NCBI RefSeq assembly: GCF_949628265.1
Contig: NC_088789.1
Coordinates: forward strand, 31,365,883-31,429,882
Origin: Cloeon dipterum
Lineage: Eukaryota > Arthropoda > Insecta > Ephemeroptera > Baetidae
DNA: 64,000 nucleotides
Reading direction: 5' to 3'
Of the stretch, positions 35,371 to 46,181 are shown piece by piece. The position numbers were made by a program, and so were the translations under genes. Under the pieces are notes generated by a model. That model had not been told where the DNA came from. It saw only the letters and a program-made list of their open reading frames with translations, and ran no database searches. Numbering within the stretch: position 1 is the stretch's first letter; every line of letters starts with the position of its first letter.

Positions 35371-35990
35371 TCACGCGCAGCCTATTTAATAAAATTCACT
35401 ATTTTCGGCCACATGTGACGATACTCGGCGACGATCTTAAACCGAAACCTGTAACCGTCCTTCCTCAGGTCTCCCGACTTGTAAACAACCCTTTGCAGGT
35501 TTTGACGACTTCTTTGACGCTTCTTTTTGCTACTATTTTCGCAATTTTCTCTTAACCAGCGACTATTTTGACGCGCTCAAGTCGCTTTTTGCGATTTTTG
35601 CTACTCGGTTGGTGCGGCAGTTTTAATTTTATAAAAATTCAACGGGTTGACGTATTCCCTTCTGGAGTTGTAAGATATATTAAATAATTACATCGCATTT
35701 TGATCGACTTTTCATTTTGCAAAAAGTCCGACTTGCAAAATTGCTTGGCTGATAAAAAGAGCGGCACGTGCTTGGCCTTGAAATTATTATCGGGTCGTGG
35801 CGTCACCGCAGGTAAGAAGGAAAGTCTAACTTTTGGATGTTATCGCGACGCGATTAAAAAAGAGGCCCAGCAGGGAGAGCAAATATACCGACATAGACGC
35901 CAATCATTCATTGCATTCGCGGCTCTAAATGAGGGGAAAAACGGATTGATTCTGCTTCTCAGCCACTTCGAGAGGAATATTTCTTAAAAT
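35371..35990 (+). repeat. 620-bp direct repeat, copy 1
   Basis: TCACGCGCAGCC ... GATTGATTCT matches 40581-41262 closely in the same orientation, about 5.2 kb apart. Its distal part also forms the start of giant palindrome 2. Non-coding as far as I can see. Confidence 0.65.
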
Positions 35991-37323
35991 CACTATTTGT
36001 ATAATTAATTTGAGGATCGAATGGTAATGTCTATTCTTTCAAAATTTCGAGGAGAATTTTCAAGATTTAACAGACTAGGCTGCTCCCGGCTTACAATTAG
36101 AGAAGAAATAATCTTCCCCGCCACACCGCTCCCCGGACTCAAAAATCTTAACTAGGGTCCTTGTATTAGAGAGATATACGAACGCGCCTACGCCTCGCGC
36201 ATCTCGGCCGTCCTATCTTGCTCCATGTTAAAATGAGTTTGCGCCGGTGGCTCTCTGGCAGCATTATTGAATGCCGCCCACCGCGAAATTGGTGTCAAAC
36301 GAAAGAGCACGAGTTAAACTACGTTTAAAGTCGGAACCAAGCTTGCAAACCAAATGGCGTTCGAGAAATCCGCTTCGCAAAAACGCTATTTTGGCTGCGA
36401 GAGCTGCCCGCCAGCGCCACGACGGTGCCGCCGGCGAACGGAAGAAATGACGTTCCCACTACCACCAGACACCGGCGCGACGATTTCGCGCGATCTCATT
36501 GGTCGGCTGCCTCCCACTTTAGTAGTTAGCTGTGGGAGCCGACCAATGAGATCGCGCCGGTGTCTGGTGGTATGAGGAACGTCATTACTTCCGTTCTCCG
36601 GCGACGCCGGCGGCACCGGCGTGGCGCTGGCGAGCAGCTCTCGCAGGTGGAGCGTGCAGCCAAAATAGCGTTTTTGCGAAGCGGATTTCTCGAACACCAT
36701 TTAGTTTGCATAAGCTTGGTTCCGACTTTAAACGTAGTTTAACTCGCGCTCTTTCGTTTGACACCAATTTCTCGGTGGGCGGCATCCAATAATCCTGCCA
36801 CAGAGCCACCAGCGCAATTTCATTTTAACATGGGGCAAGATAGGACGGCCGAGATGCGCGAGGCGTAGGCGCATTCGTATAACTCCCTAATACAAGGACT
36901 CTAGTTATGATTATTGAGTCCGGGGAGCGGTGTGTGGCGGGGAAGATTATTTCTTCTCTAATTGTAAGCCGGGAGCAGCCTAGTCTCTTAAATCTTGACA
37001 ATTCTCATCGAAAATTTGGAACAAAAGACATTACCATTCCTCAAATTAATTATACAAATAGTGATTTTAAGAAATATTCCTCTCGAAGTGGCTGAGAAGC
37101 AGAATCAATCCATTTTCGCCCCTCATTTAGAGCCGCAAATGCAATGAATGCTTGGTGTCTATGTCGGTATATTTGCTCTCCCTGCCGGGCCTCTTTTTTA
37201 ATCGCGTCGCGATAACCTCCAAATGATAGACTTTCCTACTTACCTGCGGTGACGCCACGACCCGATAATAATTTCAAGGCCAAGCACGTGCCGCTCTTTT
37301 TATCAGCCGAGAAATTTTGCAAG
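35732..37323. mobile_element. Giant palindrome 2: 1.59-kb inverted repeat
   Basis: Arms 35732-36517 and 36532-37323 are reverse complements with some differences; the centre reads CTCCCAC ... GTGGGAG. The arms are unrelated to palindrome 1. A further copy of an arm segment (GGACGGCCGAGATGCGCGAG) follows directly at 37326-37395. No coding capacity recognised. Confidence 0.7.
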
Positions 37324-37579
37324 ATGGGACGGCCGAGATGCGCGAGGCGTAGGCGCGTTTTTATAACTCTCTAATACAAGGACTCTAATTATAACAGGGC
37401 TATGAATTATAGACGATCGACTATTAATTTTTCTAAGCTCCAAATCATAATATCGAGACCATCAAATAGTGAGCACGAATCATGCAATTTTCTGCTGTTT
37501 CAACCATATTTTAAATCGTTAAAAAACCATCTTACACTACCAAAACCGTCTAAAATCATATATGTGCAGACGCGCGCAA

Positions 37580-38400
37580 GGAAATTAAAAAAAAAAATAA
37601 AGTTGGGCTTTTTGTGTCGTTTTTACGGGGGCGGGGGGTTTCGGGGGTCGAAAAATAGCCTATAACCTGCAGAATTTCACCCTGAGTTTGGCCAACACCG
37701 GTTTTGGGCTGTAACTTTAATAGGATCCGAAATATAAGCCAAAAATGTGGTTTGGACAGTAATTATTTTTTCCGGCGGGGCCGCACACGGGCCCGGAGGA
37801 CCCGCCAGTACGTAATAAGGGTGTAATTTAACATTTTCAAATTTGGTTTCGATCTTTTGCTCTGATAGCGCTTGAGATATATAGGGCGAAAGGGTTTAAA
37901 AGTGGTAAAAATTGCTCCCATAACGTTAACATGGCCCACGCCCCCTCCAATTCAGCTAAAATTATTTGAACCCAATTAAAAATCGATTTGGCCCATCCTA
38001 AGACTTCTCAGAGAGTTTTGGACCCGTGCAACCTCCTCAGGATCAATGGCGATCTTTCATAAAGGTACAAAACGCCAATTTTCGGTACCGCGCGGGGCCC
38101 CCATGGGCCACAGGGTCTCGAATCCCGAGATTCGACTAGGGCGCAAGTAGAGGAAGCTAACGGTGTGCGAAAATCCGAAATCGGACCCATAGCGCCGGAG
38201 TTATTAACTGGGCAAATTTGTCCATTTGCGCCCTGAGTACCTTCCATCAGGTATGGCGGTTGCCCTGGGAAAAAATTATAAAATGGTGGTTTTAAACGAC
38301 GCGCAATTTATCAGGGGGTGTTTCAAGACCTAATTCGACTTGATCGGAAAAAAACGCGGAGGAGATAGATTTGGCGCGTGGCGCGGAATAGTTTTTTCGC
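37580..38400 (+). repeat. Left member of a diverged long inverted repeat
   Basis: Aligns by eye, with many differences, to the reverse complement of 44400-45320. Shared blocks include GCAGAATTT, CAACACCGGTTTT, GTGGTTTGGACA and TAATTATTTTTTC. It is GC-rich with no open gene. Whether the 7.7-kb interval is one decayed element is not clear. Confidence 0.45.
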
Positions 38401-38869
38401 ATCCCGATAGCATAACATTGGAATTACAAATTTGGGTTTATTCTTTTAAAAAAAAATATATTTTGGCTACGATTGCCACACGACACTCTTCCGGTTGGCA
38501 AACAGTGTCTACAAATACAAACCGATTTTGAAAACTTTCGGGCCCAAATGCAAATTCCGGCGGAGTTTCGAAAAGTCGGATTTTTCACAGCGGGCAATGG
38601 GAGCGAGGGCGCCGCGGAGCCCCCGGGCTGTTAATTTCGATTTAATTGGCGATCGGATCAGTACGAGTGAGTCCAAAGCCGCCCGAATCTCGATTTTCAG
38701 CGATTCTGCTTTACCAAAATCCAAAATTCATTTCATGTTGGTTTTGCACATTTTGCACATGAGTTGAATAATGAGAAATAATATAAAATTAATGTTTAAG
38801 AAAGCGCTAAAATTCTATAAAAAAGACCGATGTGGCTCTAATATAATATAAAAAGCACTTTGCGCTTCG

Positions 38870-39350
38870 CGTCGGGGGCGAGGGCGCGTCCGGTGTTCTC
38901 CCTCGGGTCGAGCGGGGGCTCGGCGGCGCCGTTGGCACCCCGGAAAAATGCTTAAAACCCGCTAGAATCTCGATTTTTGGCTCGGTCACCAGCTCGATCT
39001 CCAAGGTCTCGATGAGACCTTTCCAGAGAGGGGTCGTGAAAGCGATTATCCCTCCTCCCGTCGAATTACTAGACCAAAAAAAAAACCGAGGTGCCCCGAT
39101 TGAGGCATTGGTAAATTATTGAAATTTAAAAATGATCGTTGCTTGGGCTGATTTTCAACAGAGTGTGGTTCCGGAAAAACCGTGAAATTTAAAAAAAGGA
39201 GTCGTTCGGTCTCAGGTCGCGTTAACCTGAGAAAGGTCGTTTGAGCTAGCCAGGTTGAAGCCTTTCGCGAGCACTGTCGATTGAGGGGGTCGTGGTTGTT
39301 TCTGCGACGAGCGGCTGGATTTTCCCAAAATTAAATCCACTTTCGTCGCG
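38870..39350 (+). repeat. GC-rich dispersed repeat, copies near 39.2, 43.6 and 44.0 kb
   Basis: A block with ACCTGAGAAAGGTCG and CAGGTTGAAG...GCGAGCACT recurs at about 39230, 43440-43650 and 43980-44010 in the same orientation. No coding frame recognised. Confidence 0.4.
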
Positions 39351-39879
39351 GCCGGCTCACAGAACGGCACACACATTCCTGCACGCGAATGGAGTATTCT
39401 GCTGTGGCAACAGCTGATTTCACGCGAGTAGTCTTAGCAGCCCAATTTTTTACGGCCGCTGGCTAAACCGGCTTAGCCGCCTAAATCTCGCGGCTGCGGC
39501 GGCTCGCCTTATATAGGCGGCTGCTGGCTCGCGGCGCGGCTCGAGTCTCTCATTTAAATCACGTTTCTGAATTGAATTTTCTAACAAATTTTTCCCAAAA
39601 TTATTTGTTAAGATGGTAATTAATTAAATTTCACAAATTAATAAGCTTATTTGTTTTTTTCCTATCAGACAAAATGAGCGTCTCTCAAGACAGGAAACCG
39701 AAAAAGGAAACTGGAATCCGGTCCTTTTCCGATTTTTCACACGGAATGAGAAATATCGGTTTTCTTTTTAATTAAAATTAGTCAGAATAATTCTCGCCGC
39801 AGCAAAATGAGCAGGCTGATAAATTTAGAGTGGTTTTATTATTAGATTTCAAGAAATTCCACTATGAATATGAAATAAA

Positions 39880-40290
39880 AAACGTGATATTTTTCGTTTT
39901 TTGGGTTATTTTTGTACTTCTTCCAAATCTCAGGTTCTATAATTGTCAGAATTGCAAAAACAATGCACCAACCATTAGACTCGTCTTGACCTCTTCAGAG
40001 CAGCTGAAGGGTTTAGAAGGTGCATGCTCTCATCCCCTTTCATCCCCAACGCTAAAATTTTGATAAAAAGCAACAACCGTTTCCTGGCGCCGCTCACTGT
40101 GCACTCTAAACTCTAAACTGTAATATGTCAACTTTGGGGTGGAGAGCAAACATCCCTTAACCCTTCAGCTACTCAGACGAGGTGGAGGCGAGTCCAACAG
40201 TGGGTATTTTTTGCAATTCTAGTGGTTAGAACACGAGATTTCGAGTTGCAAAATTAACGAAGTAAGAAAATTTCCTATTTTTTTTACTTA
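39880..40290. repeat. Old, diverged copy of the centre of giant palindrome 1
   Basis: CAAATCTCAGGTTCTATAAT ... GAATTGCAAAAAC and the mirrored GAGTCCAACAGTGGGTA ... GTTAGAACACGAGATTT correspond to the inner arms at 33480-33760. The copy is clearly diverged, so the family has been active at more than one time. Confidence 0.55.
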
Positions 40291-40580
40291 AAGATTGTAA
40301 TGGAATTTCTTGAAAAAATCCATCTTAATGAAATTTTCGCAAAGCAATCGGTACACGGAAACCGTCACAGCGGCATTTTTGCAACGGTAGTCGCAGTTTT
40401 TAAAATAGTACCCGGCTGGCTGGCGCGGCTCGCCAAAACTGGCGGCTGCGGCTGGCTCAAAATTTGAGCAAAAAAGGCGGCGCGGCTCGCTCAGACCTCT
40501 ACCTCGCGGTGTTAGATAATTTTTGAAAAATTGGTAAAATATTATTTATATATATAATTACATAGTCGCCTGCCACACAC

Positions 40581-41262
40581 TCACGCGCAGCCAATTTAAT
40601 AAAATGTAGTGTTTTCGGCCACATTTGACGATACTCGGCGACCATCTTAAACCGTAACCTGTAACCGTCCTTCCTCAGGTCGCCCAACTTGTAAACAACC
40701 CTTTGCAGGTTTTGACGGCTTCTTTGACGCTTCTTTTCGCCACTATTTTCGCAATTTTCTCTCAACCGCCGACTATTTTGACGCGCTCAAGTCGCTATTT
40801 GCGATTTTTGCTACGCGGTTGGTGCGGCAGTTTTAATTTTCTAAAAATTCAACGGGTTGACGTATTCCCTTCTGGATGAGTTGTAAAAGATATATTAAAT
40901 AATTACATCGCATTTTGATCGACTGTCCATTTTGCAAAAAGTCCGACTTGCAAAATTGTTCCGCTGATAAAAAGAGCGGCACGTGCTTGGCCTTGAAATT
41001 ATTATCGGGTTGTGGCGTCACCGCAGGTAAGTAGGAAAGTCTAACTTTTGGATGTTATCGCGACGCGATTAAAAAAGAGGCCCAGCACGGAGAGCAAATA
41101 TACCGACATAGACACCAAGCATTCATTGCATTCGCGGCTCTAAATGAGGGGCGAAAATGGATTGATTCTACTTCTGAACTAAGGAGAGTAGATATTAGGA
41201 GGCGACATTCGGTATCTACTCTCCTTATTCTGAACCACTTCAAAAGGAATATGTAGTTCTTT
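40581..41262 (+). repeat. 620-bp direct repeat, copy 2
   Basis: Close copy of 35371-35990, interrupted at 41180 by a 48-bp micro-MITE. Confidence 0.65.
41180..41227. mobile_element. 48-bp micro-MITE with perfect 8-bp target duplication
   Basis: Perfect 15-bp terminal repeats TAAGGAGAGTAGATA / TATCTACTCTCCTTA surround 18 bp. TTCTGAAC flanks both sides (41172-41179 and 41228-41235). The empty site is seen in the other copy of the host repeat near 35958, which lacks the hairpin. Confidence 0.85.
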
Positions 41263-41430
41263 AAATCTGAGATGGATCAATGTAGTGACCTTTCTCTCTG
41301 TAACACCACGAAAAATGTTATGCCTGGCTGTTCCCTGTAACTTACGGTCCACGCAGAGCCGGGAGGGCTGTCCGACGTGCCGAGCAGACCTGCGCCTCCG
41401 CCGCCGCCGCGCCGATACCTCTCTATTTAA

Positions 41431-42524
41431 AGAGGAATGATAGTGATTTCCTCGCTAAATCCTTTAACACACATACAGATTGGGTCCTAAAAATTATGTA
41501 CAGTTAAAAAATACATAGGCAGCACTGTAAATTTTCGAGAAAATCGGCCTCAAACTTAGCATTGTTTTAAATGGAGAATTTTCAACGGAATTGTGTAATC
41601 GCGATTTTCTCTGAAATTCCGCATTTCCCCCCAAAAAAAAGACTCTGGCTGTCCGATAGATCTCGATGAGAGGATTCCAAATCATGTGAGAAAACATAGT
41701 GCAGCGCTGTAAATTTCGGAGAAAATTGGCAAAAACAATCTGATTGGTCAGCGCCCAGCGCTGCTGGCCAAGAGAGGGGGGCGTTTCACGCCGTCGCTTC
41801 TGGTTGCATTACAGAAGGTGGCCGGCGCGCAACTCAATTATCATTTTAATTACGTTTTCATTATCAGAAAAATTTGAAATTTTCGCACGTGGTAAGGAAT
41901 GAATCTGTCCTTGAAAATCAATAAAAATTTTTTGAATTTTACGCAGTCTCTGATAGCCACAAGGGTTCGAGTTTGCCTCTGAAAATCATTGAAATTATTA
42001 AAATAAAAAAATCATTTTTTCTGAGATGATTCTTGAATAAATTAACTTAATTTTGGGTATTTGCATTTTACCCCAAAAATTTTTAAACGTTCTTTAACGG
42101 CCAGCTGAAATTTTCAGACGAAAATTTTAAATTTGAGAAAATTTTGCTGAGTGAGGAAAAACTGGAAATTTAATCAGCTTTCTGAATTTAGGCAGTATTT
42201 GATGCTACTATGAACAGGTGAATTTAAATGAAGCCAAACACAGACCCCTTTTAAAAATCTGCAATTTTTGAAAAAATGAAAAATTTCTTTCAAGACTCAA
42301 AAGGATTATTTTTTATCTTCTCACTATTAAATTTCCATAAATTTTCTCACCCCGGAAGCAATTAATTTCCTATGCTAAAAAAAGAGGGCGTAACCGGTAA
42401 AATTCGAAAAATTGGATTTTGGAGCACTTTTGGTCAGAAGTTCATGGAAAAAATAGGGGTCCGTTAGGGTTAACTTTACATGAAATTTCGTTTTTTAAAA
42501 TAAAAAAATCACTATCATTCCACT
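41431..42524. mobile_element. 1.09-kb non-autonomous element with TTAA target site
   Basis: Terminal repeats AGAGGAATGATAGTGATTT and (reverse) AGTGGAATGATAGTGATTT, one mismatch in 19, each bordered by TTAA (41427-41430 and 42525-42528). TTAA duplication is typical of piggyBac and Kolobok elements. No transposase frame is inside. A block of it (42303-42420) recurs at 43222-43335. Confidence 0.65.
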
Positions 42525-42713
42525 TTAATCTCTGCCGCTGGGCCAAGCCATTCTCAAAAGCCTATCTCCTCAATATTACTAATTCTGCCTTGCTTATTAT
42601 TATATTTGCTTTCTCTCTTTAACTATGCTTCTAACAATAAACTCACTCTCCTTAAACTGTGATCCACTGAACTATATTATTCGACTAGGCTGATTAATAA
42701 TGCCAACAATCGG

Positions 42714-42774
42714 TCATAATTATTACCAACTCGCTCGGCTGCTCATGCACGGCAGCGAGTTGGAATAATTATGA
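42714..42774. repeat. 61-bp hairpin
   Basis: TCATAATTATTACCAACTCG and its near-perfect complement flank an 18-bp loop. It could be another micro-MITE, but no target duplication is visible. Confidence 0.45.
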
Positions 42775-44399
42775 GACTTTAGAAATATGAATTGCCTCAC
42801 TGCTTGTGAGCAGTCCGAAAACCTTAGAATAAAATATCTGCGTCTTGCTGGCCTGGCAAGAGCGCGCGACTAAATATTCTCAGCAACTTCTAATCTTAAA
42901 TAAATAGTCCAGTTTCTCCAAAAATTAGCGAAAACTATGAAAATTGCAAACTGATTGATAAATTAATCTCCTTTTTATTAATTACATTATTATCTTTGAA
43001 TTCTGTATTTATGAAATGGAAAAGTAGAAATTATAAACCGCCGTTTAACTGCTGTCTAACAATGATTTATGATGTGGTTTTATTGGAACGTAAAAGTGAC
43101 TCTAACATTTATAAAAAGGCTTTCAATCGCGATATTGGCCATATTTACCGTTACGTTAACTATTAAAACGCAGACGAGACTTTGACAAAAATGCTTTCTA
43201 ATTAATTCTAAACTCAAAAGTACTATTTTTTATCTTCTCGCTATTACATACGCATATTTTTTCTCACCCCGGAGGCAATTAATTTGCTTTGCCAAAAAAG
43301 AGGGCGTAACCAGAAGAATTCTAAAAACTCCGATTTCCCCCCAAACCCGATCGCGGGCGGCGACCACCGGGTGGGGGCGCGACCTGCGGCGCCGGAAACG
43401 CCGAGAAAACCGGCTCGGGGAGCGAGCTCAGGGCGGCCACCCTGAGAAAGGTCGCCGGGGTTCGTCGGGGTGTGTGACCCGGCAAGACGCTTCCGATGAG
43501 GGGTCGCGCGTGAAAATCGCTCCACCCGTCAAAAAGTTAGACTGAAAAAACCGAGGCGCTCCGTTCGAGTGATTGGCAAATTTTTGAAAATGAAAAACGA
43601 TTGCGGTGGGGGTCGTTTTTGCACGCCAGGTTGAAGTCCTTGGCGAGCACTTTCGAATGAGGGCTCTCGGTCGACGCTGCGGCAAATACTTGAATTTTAA
43701 CAAAAATATGTCTTCGCGCTGGGCAAAATAAATGCGCCTGCTGTGCACGCTGCGCCGCTCGCGCGAATTCGAAACGCACCTTTATGCACTCTAAATCAAA
43801 CGAAGGAAGCAAAATGAATCGTTGCCGCCGGTTGAATCGCGTAGTAAAAGTGCTCAGGGTGGGCGACCTGAGACCTGAGGAAGGTTGGTGGTTTGAAATG
43901 TGGGTAGTAGTGTTAACTTGCTTAAAAACGCCGAAAATTCAATTAAATTCGGCCTGGGAATCGGTCTCAGGTCGGGGGACCCTGAGAAGGTCGTTTGGGC
44001 ACGCTAGGTTGAAGTCATTTGAGGGGTCGCGGTCGTCGCTGCGACGAATATTCGAATTTTGGCAAAAATAGAATCATTTCAGGCGGTGCGTGTGCGCTGC
44101 TGTGCAAACGTTTTGCACACCAAAAAACGAAAAACCCTTAAAAAAATTAATTTGGGCAGAGCTAGACCGCTGAAAATTGAGATTCAGACACGCGCGCACG
44201 CAGTCGTGTGCATCCGATGGTCAAATTTGGTATTCAGCGCCCGGCGGCTCCGCGGCGCCGCTGCGCGTATTTTCAGCCTGGCCATTTGCGTGCTGAGCAA
44301 ATCGCGGATTTTCAATGCTCCGCCGTGATTCACCTATGGCCCGGATTTCCACCAAAATCGGTTTGCAGGGACTTTTTGCCGGGCGGACGAGTATAGTAT
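42775..44399. other. Gene-poor repetitive stretch
   Basis: AT-rich to about 43300, then GC-rich repeat copies to about 44050, then the start of the right long inverted repeat. Open frames here have no recognisable domains. Confidence 0.3.
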
Positions 44400-45320
44400 A
44401 TCAGTTGAAGCCGAAAATAATTTTTGCTGCCCGAAATCCGAATTCTAAATTCCCATGTCAAGCTTATGGGAGGGGAAAAACCCTTCCGCGGCGCGCGCCA
44501 AACCTATCTCCTCCCAGGTTTTTCATCCGATCAGGTCAAATTTGGTCTTAAAATGTTCGCAGATATATTGCCAATAGATGGTTGTCGCGTTTTGCAAGAA
44601 ATCTAGCTCAGGTCCGGAGATATACCTGCCGAAAGTTACTCGGGGAGGAAATGGGCAAGTTCGCCCGTTTAATAACTTTTTCGCTATGGGGCGGAAAAAT
44701 CTTTTTTGCAAACCGTTGGCTTTATCTACTCGTCGCCTGTTCGAATCTCGAGTTTGGGGGCCCATTGGGCCCCCGCGGGGGGCCGCGAGTACCAAAAAAT
44801 CGCGTTTTTCAACTTAGAAGGGTCACCGCTGACCCTGAGGAGGTCACCCGGATTTCATACTCGCAGGGCCTTAGTTTTTTGGGCAAACTTAAAGATTGGC
44901 TATCTTGGAATTTTGATCCCAAACAAAGTAGGCTCCCGTGTTAATCTTATGGGAATTTCGACTTTTGCCTGTTTTTAACCCTTTCGGCCCTTCCATCTCC
45001 GGCGGCGTTCGAGCAGGATGGTGGTACTACCCGTCAAAATGAAGCTAATTGCTGCCTCTTTTGAGTGGTAGCGTGGGCCTTCTTGCGGGCCCACCGAAAA
45101 AATAATTATTGTCCAAACCACGTTTTTCGACCTTCCGAATTTTATATCTCGGCCGCTATGGGACTTGCGGGCTAAAACCTAAAACCGGTGTTGCCTGAAT
45201 GCGCTGTTAAATTCTGCGGGTGGTGGGCTAGTTTTCGACCCACCAACCACCACGCACCCCCCGTTGCCCCCGTGAGAATGTCGAAAAGGCCTTGTTTTGT
45301 TTTTTTTAAATTCGCCTATA
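44400..45320 (-). repeat. Right member of the diverged long inverted repeat
   Basis: Reverse-complement partner of 37580-38400. GC-rich blocks around 44760 and 45450 have long C/G runs. No gene. Confidence 0.45.
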
Positions 45321-45539
45321 GGAGGAATCGCGGGTTTCTCCGTTGAAGACGCGTTTGTGGGTGACGCTCGGTCGACCACCCGGGTTTCGCCCCGATCCGC
45401 CCCGTTTTGGCGATGTTTTTACACAGGAGCATAGGGAGGCCGCTTGCAAACGGGGGGCCCCCCGGCTGCCAAAAATCTCGGGGGCCCAGACCCAATTGTC
45501 CCCCTGCCCCCACCCCCGCCCCCCTGTCATGAAGCATTA

Positions 45540-46130
45540 AATAGTAGGGCAACAAAAATATACGAAATGGAATTTTCTGCTGCGGCAACAGGTGATTTCA
45601 CATGAGTAGAGCCACTGTCAGCGTTTGGCTATCGTGCTTGCCGCTGCGAAATAAACAGGCAAGAGACAGACTGACCATGCGGCTCAATCAACTGTAAGCC
45701 ATGTGGGGCACAGCTATGGGGCACAGTAGTTGTCCTGTTGATCTGCAATAAATAATTTCTGAATCTGAAGTTAAAAATTGAAATGTTTAGAAGATATAAC
45801 GAAACACGCGTTCTAACGTGTTCTGCATGAAAAAATATATATCTATTATTGTTGCAGTAGTTGGAAGTACTTAACTCTATTAATCAACAATAATTATCTA
45901 TCAACTTTTCTGACCTCAGTCACTTTTTGGTCAGAAAAAATAGGACAATATTTTACAGGGAAAACTCTTTAGTCTTGAAACATCTTTGTAACATATTTAT
46001 CCTATACAATAATTAACTATCGTTTCCACCCACGCGAAGCATTTATTTAATGAAAGAAATTATGTACTATGAGTTACTATTCTTCATTCTTTCGTTGTGC
46101 CACTTCCTTTGATTACAGATTTGTTTATGA
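45540..46130. other. AT-rich upstream flank of the caspase-NACHT gene
   Basis: No gene seen. A pyrimidine-rich acceptor-like TTGATTACAG ends near 46114, so the first coding exon could be preceded by a spliced 5' UTR. Confidence 0.3.
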
Positions 46131-46181
46131 AATGGAAATATGAACAGCTTGTGAAAACGACATTGAAATCATCCCAGTTCG

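Noticed and set aside
36354-36809. Mirrored open frames around the centre of palindrome 2
   Set aside because: They are present on both strands because the DNA is palindromic, with low-complexity Arg/Pro-rich products.
43244-44978. Several 80-120 codon frames in the GC-rich desert
   Set aside because: They follow the repeat copies, overlap one another in different frames, and show no domain or splice structure.
30000-46000. Retroviral, LTR or Polinton-type element as an explanation for the long inverted repeats
   Set aside because: No reverse transcriptase, integrase, DNA polymerase or capsid motif is visible in any frame of the interval.
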